NCBI GenBank assembly: GCA_017962865.1
Contig: JAGCUM010000052.1
Span: 1 to 14,426 of the forward strand
DNA length: 14,426 bases
Reading direction: 5' to 3'
DNA from: Spirochaetales bacterium
GTDB taxonomy: Bacteria > Spirochaetota > Spirochaetia > Sphaerochaetales > Sphaerochaetaceae
Shown: positions 13,918 to 14,426 of the stretch, in pieces
How the letters are laid out: each line of letters starts with the position of its first letter
How positions within the stretch are numbered: position 1 is the stretch's first letter
Translations under genes and position numbers: made by a program
The notes under the pieces: generated by a model
Told to the model about the DNA's origin: nothing
The model's database searches: none
The model's input: only the letters and a program-made list of their open reading frames with translations

Positions 13918-14426
13918 ATGCCATTGAACGAGAAGATGGAAAGCTATCTGGTAGCCTCCCATGAGGATGCCAGAAACATAGTACGCGAACTCTGCAAGAT
14001 TCCCGCACCGTCCCATCATGAGGAGAACAGGGCAGCCTGGTGCGAGAAGTGGTTCAGACAGGCAGGCGGAAGGAATGTCTATGTCGACGATGCCCTGAAT
14101 GCCGTCTGCGAGCACAATGTAACAAAAGACAATGACGTCATGGTCATCATGGCCCATATAGATACTGTTTTCCCGGACTTGGAGCCGATGCCGTTCGAGG
14201 AGAAAGACGGACTGTTCTACAGCCCCGGTGTAACAGATGATACGGGAAACCTCGCAAGCCTTCTGGTTGCAGTGAGGTATATTCTCCAAAACGATATCAA
14301 AACTACCTGCGGCCTTGTGTTCGTTGCCAATTCCTGCGAAGAGGGGCTAGGCAATCTGAAGGGTAGCCGCAGGATTGTCGAGACCTATGGACCGAGAATC
14401 AAGGAATTCGTAACCGTTGACGGAAC
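13918..14426 (+). CDS. M20-family metallopeptidase, N-terminal part (cut by window end)
   Basis: The first 169 residues are visible; the gene continues beyond the window. M20 enzymes are cytosolic di-zinc exopeptidases or amidohydrolases (PepT, CPG2, ArgE/DapE types). Seen: metal motif AHIDTVFPD with H80 and D82, bridging aspartate in SPGVTDDTGN (D107), and the catalytic/metal pair SCEEG (E141, E142), all complete and correctly ordered. There is no signal peptide. GGAGGTGAT (13906-13914) is a near-complete anti-Shine-Dalgarno match ahead of ATG 13918. It lies 21 bases after pgsW, probably cotranscribed. Carboxypeptidase G2-like enzymes release C-terminal glutamate, so cutting imported glutamyl peptides is an attractive but unproven role. 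Confidence 0.9.
   Translation, partial: MPLNEKMESYLVASHEDARNIVRELCKIPAPSHHEENRAAWCEKWFRQAGGRNVYVDDALNAVCEHNVTKDNDVMVIMAHIDTVFPDLEPMPFEEKDGLFYSPGVTDDTGNLASLLVAVRYILQNDIKTTCGLVFVANSCEEGLGNLKGSRRIVETYGPRIKEFVTVDG

Overview
The window looks like a bacterial locus for a poly-gamma-glutamate (PGA)-type polymer. It carries the two synthase subunits PgsB and PgsC at one end, the accessory membrane protein PgsW near the other, and between them a block of secreted or membrane-anchored hydrolases plus a transporter-like module. Composition is moderately GC-rich, arginine codons are often AGA, and ribosome binding sites are strong GGAGG types. The exported enzymes have Sec signal peptides with A-x-A-like cleavage sites. 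No rRNA, tRNA, phage, insertion-sequence or CRISPR material is visible. A host-associated or anaerobic spirochaete-like organism is my guess for the host, but this is a weak inference, since nothing in the window is a taxonomic marker.

Layout. (1) Positions 6-968, minus strand: a MoxR-type AAA+ ATPase, divergent from the rest. (2) 969-1066: a 98-base divergent promoter region. (3) 1067-2616: pgsB and pgsC, overlapping by one base. (4) 2617-2808: an AT-rich gap with a candidate promoter and a leader hairpin. (5) 2809-6222: a secreted 205-aa protein, a 435-aa DctM/ion-transporter-superfamily permease, a 57-aa two-helix membrane protein and a membrane-anchored M14 (AstE/AspA-like) zinc hydrolase, all tightly spaced. 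(6) 6272-12717: three paralogous secreted family C69 Ntn-hydrolases (A, B, C) interleaved with two paralogous secreted proteins of unknown function (X1, X2) in the order A-X1-[terminator]-B-C-X2. (7) 12718-12801: a candidate promoter overlapping an intrinsic terminator. (8) 12802-13896: pgsW. (9) 13918 to the end: the start of a cytosolic M20 metallopeptidase, cut by the window edge.

Working model (inference). PgsB/PgsC, perhaps with PgsW in place of the usual PgsA/CapA, make and export a gamma-linked glutamyl polymer. The exported C69 and M14 enzymes trim it, release it or attach it to the envelope. C69 enzymes are Ntn-hydrolases, as is the unrelated CapD that anchors the Bacillus anthracis capsule. 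The permease module takes small products back in, and the M20 enzyme finishes them in the cytoplasm. The parts most likely to be undescribed are the X1/X2 family paired with the C69 enzymes, the three-part transporter-like module, and the way the signal peptide appears to set the catalytic N-terminal cysteine.
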